A stretch of 64,000 nucleotides of DNA from Penaeus vannamei (taxonomy: Eukaryota > Arthropoda > Malacostraca > Decapoda > Penaeidae): NCBI RefSeq assembly GCF_042767895.1, contig NC_091589.1:19042770-19106769 (forward strand), given 5' to 3'. The translations under genes and the position numbers were made by a program. Of this stretch, positions 63,765 to 64,000 are shown in pieces. Numbering within the stretch: the stretch's first letter is position 1; each line of letters opens with the position of its first letter. The notes beneath the pieces were generated by a model that did not search any database, was not told the DNA's origin, and saw only the letters and a program-made list of their open reading frames with translations.

Positions 63765-64000
63765 ATAATTACCTGAATTAATGTTAAAATCATCATAATT
63801 ATTATTTAAAAACGAAAAAGGTTTTGTTTCGACCTTTCTCTCATTAGGCTGTAATACGCTAGATTTTGTCCTTTTTTCGACTTATGGGATTTTATTAGTT
63901 TTCGCCTTTATTTCATTATAAATCGACTCTATGATTATTGTTATCATCATCATCAATATTGTCATTATTCCTATGATTATCAGCATTATTGTCATTATCG
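63765..64000 (-). repeat. Type A satellite, '-' orientation, to the window end
   Basis: Core at about 63825-63900 (cgacctttctctcattaggctgtaatacgctag). It closely resembles the monomer at about 54540-54790, including gattatcagcattattgtc. Confidence 0.88.

Overview
The window is eukaryotic repeat DNA with no host gene that I can support. It consists of a very AT-rich long-monomer satellite (about two thirds of the sequence), two Ty3/gypsy elements, one nearly intact BEL/Pao element, a gypsy-type long terminal repeat standing alone, a gypsy gag fragment, and four gaps of exactly 500 N. BEL/Pao elements are restricted to animals, so the host is a metazoan. A repeat-dense arthropod such as a decapod crustacean fits, but nothing here fixes the species.

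Layout. 1-6897: satellite in the orientation I call '+', built as a 3163-bp higher-order repeat (HOR). 6898-7397: gap. 7398-7763: satellite, '-'. 7764-16435: degraded gypsy element (Gypsy-1, minus strand). 16436-18251 and 24568-25105: satellite, '-', split by a young BEL element (18252-24567, plus strand). 25106-25605: gap. 25606-27430: variant satellite (type B, 605-608 bp period), '-'. 27431-37660: satellite HOR array, '+'. 37845-44717: second gypsy element (Gypsy-2, minus strand) with two LTRs and a 5-bp target duplication. 45016-45515: gap. 45516-46195: gypsy gag fragment fused to satellite. 46196-49105: satellite, '+', with a 386-bp insertion. 49106-58785: satellite, '-' (type B first, then diverged type A). 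58786-62420: gypsy-type LTR related to the ends of Gypsy-1, carrying a 1.28-kb insertion. 62421-63264: satellite, '+'. 63265-63764: gap. 63765-64000: satellite, '-'.

How the parts relate. The satellite is the substrate and the retroelements are insertions into it. The BEL copy is the youngest (LTRs differ at 1 of 349 positions, one nonsense codon), Gypsy-2 is older (LTRs a few percent apart, several frameshifts), and Gypsy-1 is oldest (fragmented in three frames, both outer LTR halves lost). The HOR organisation, repeated orientation switches and retroelement load resemble pericentromeric or centromeric heterochromatin, but this is an inference from structure only.

Most open reading frames over the satellite encode only I/M, N/D or Y/H strings. 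They follow from the ATR/AAT trinucleotide texture and are not genes. The unusual points are the HOR satellite itself, the location of type B monomers at both gap-free same-array orientation switches, and the near-intact BEL element.
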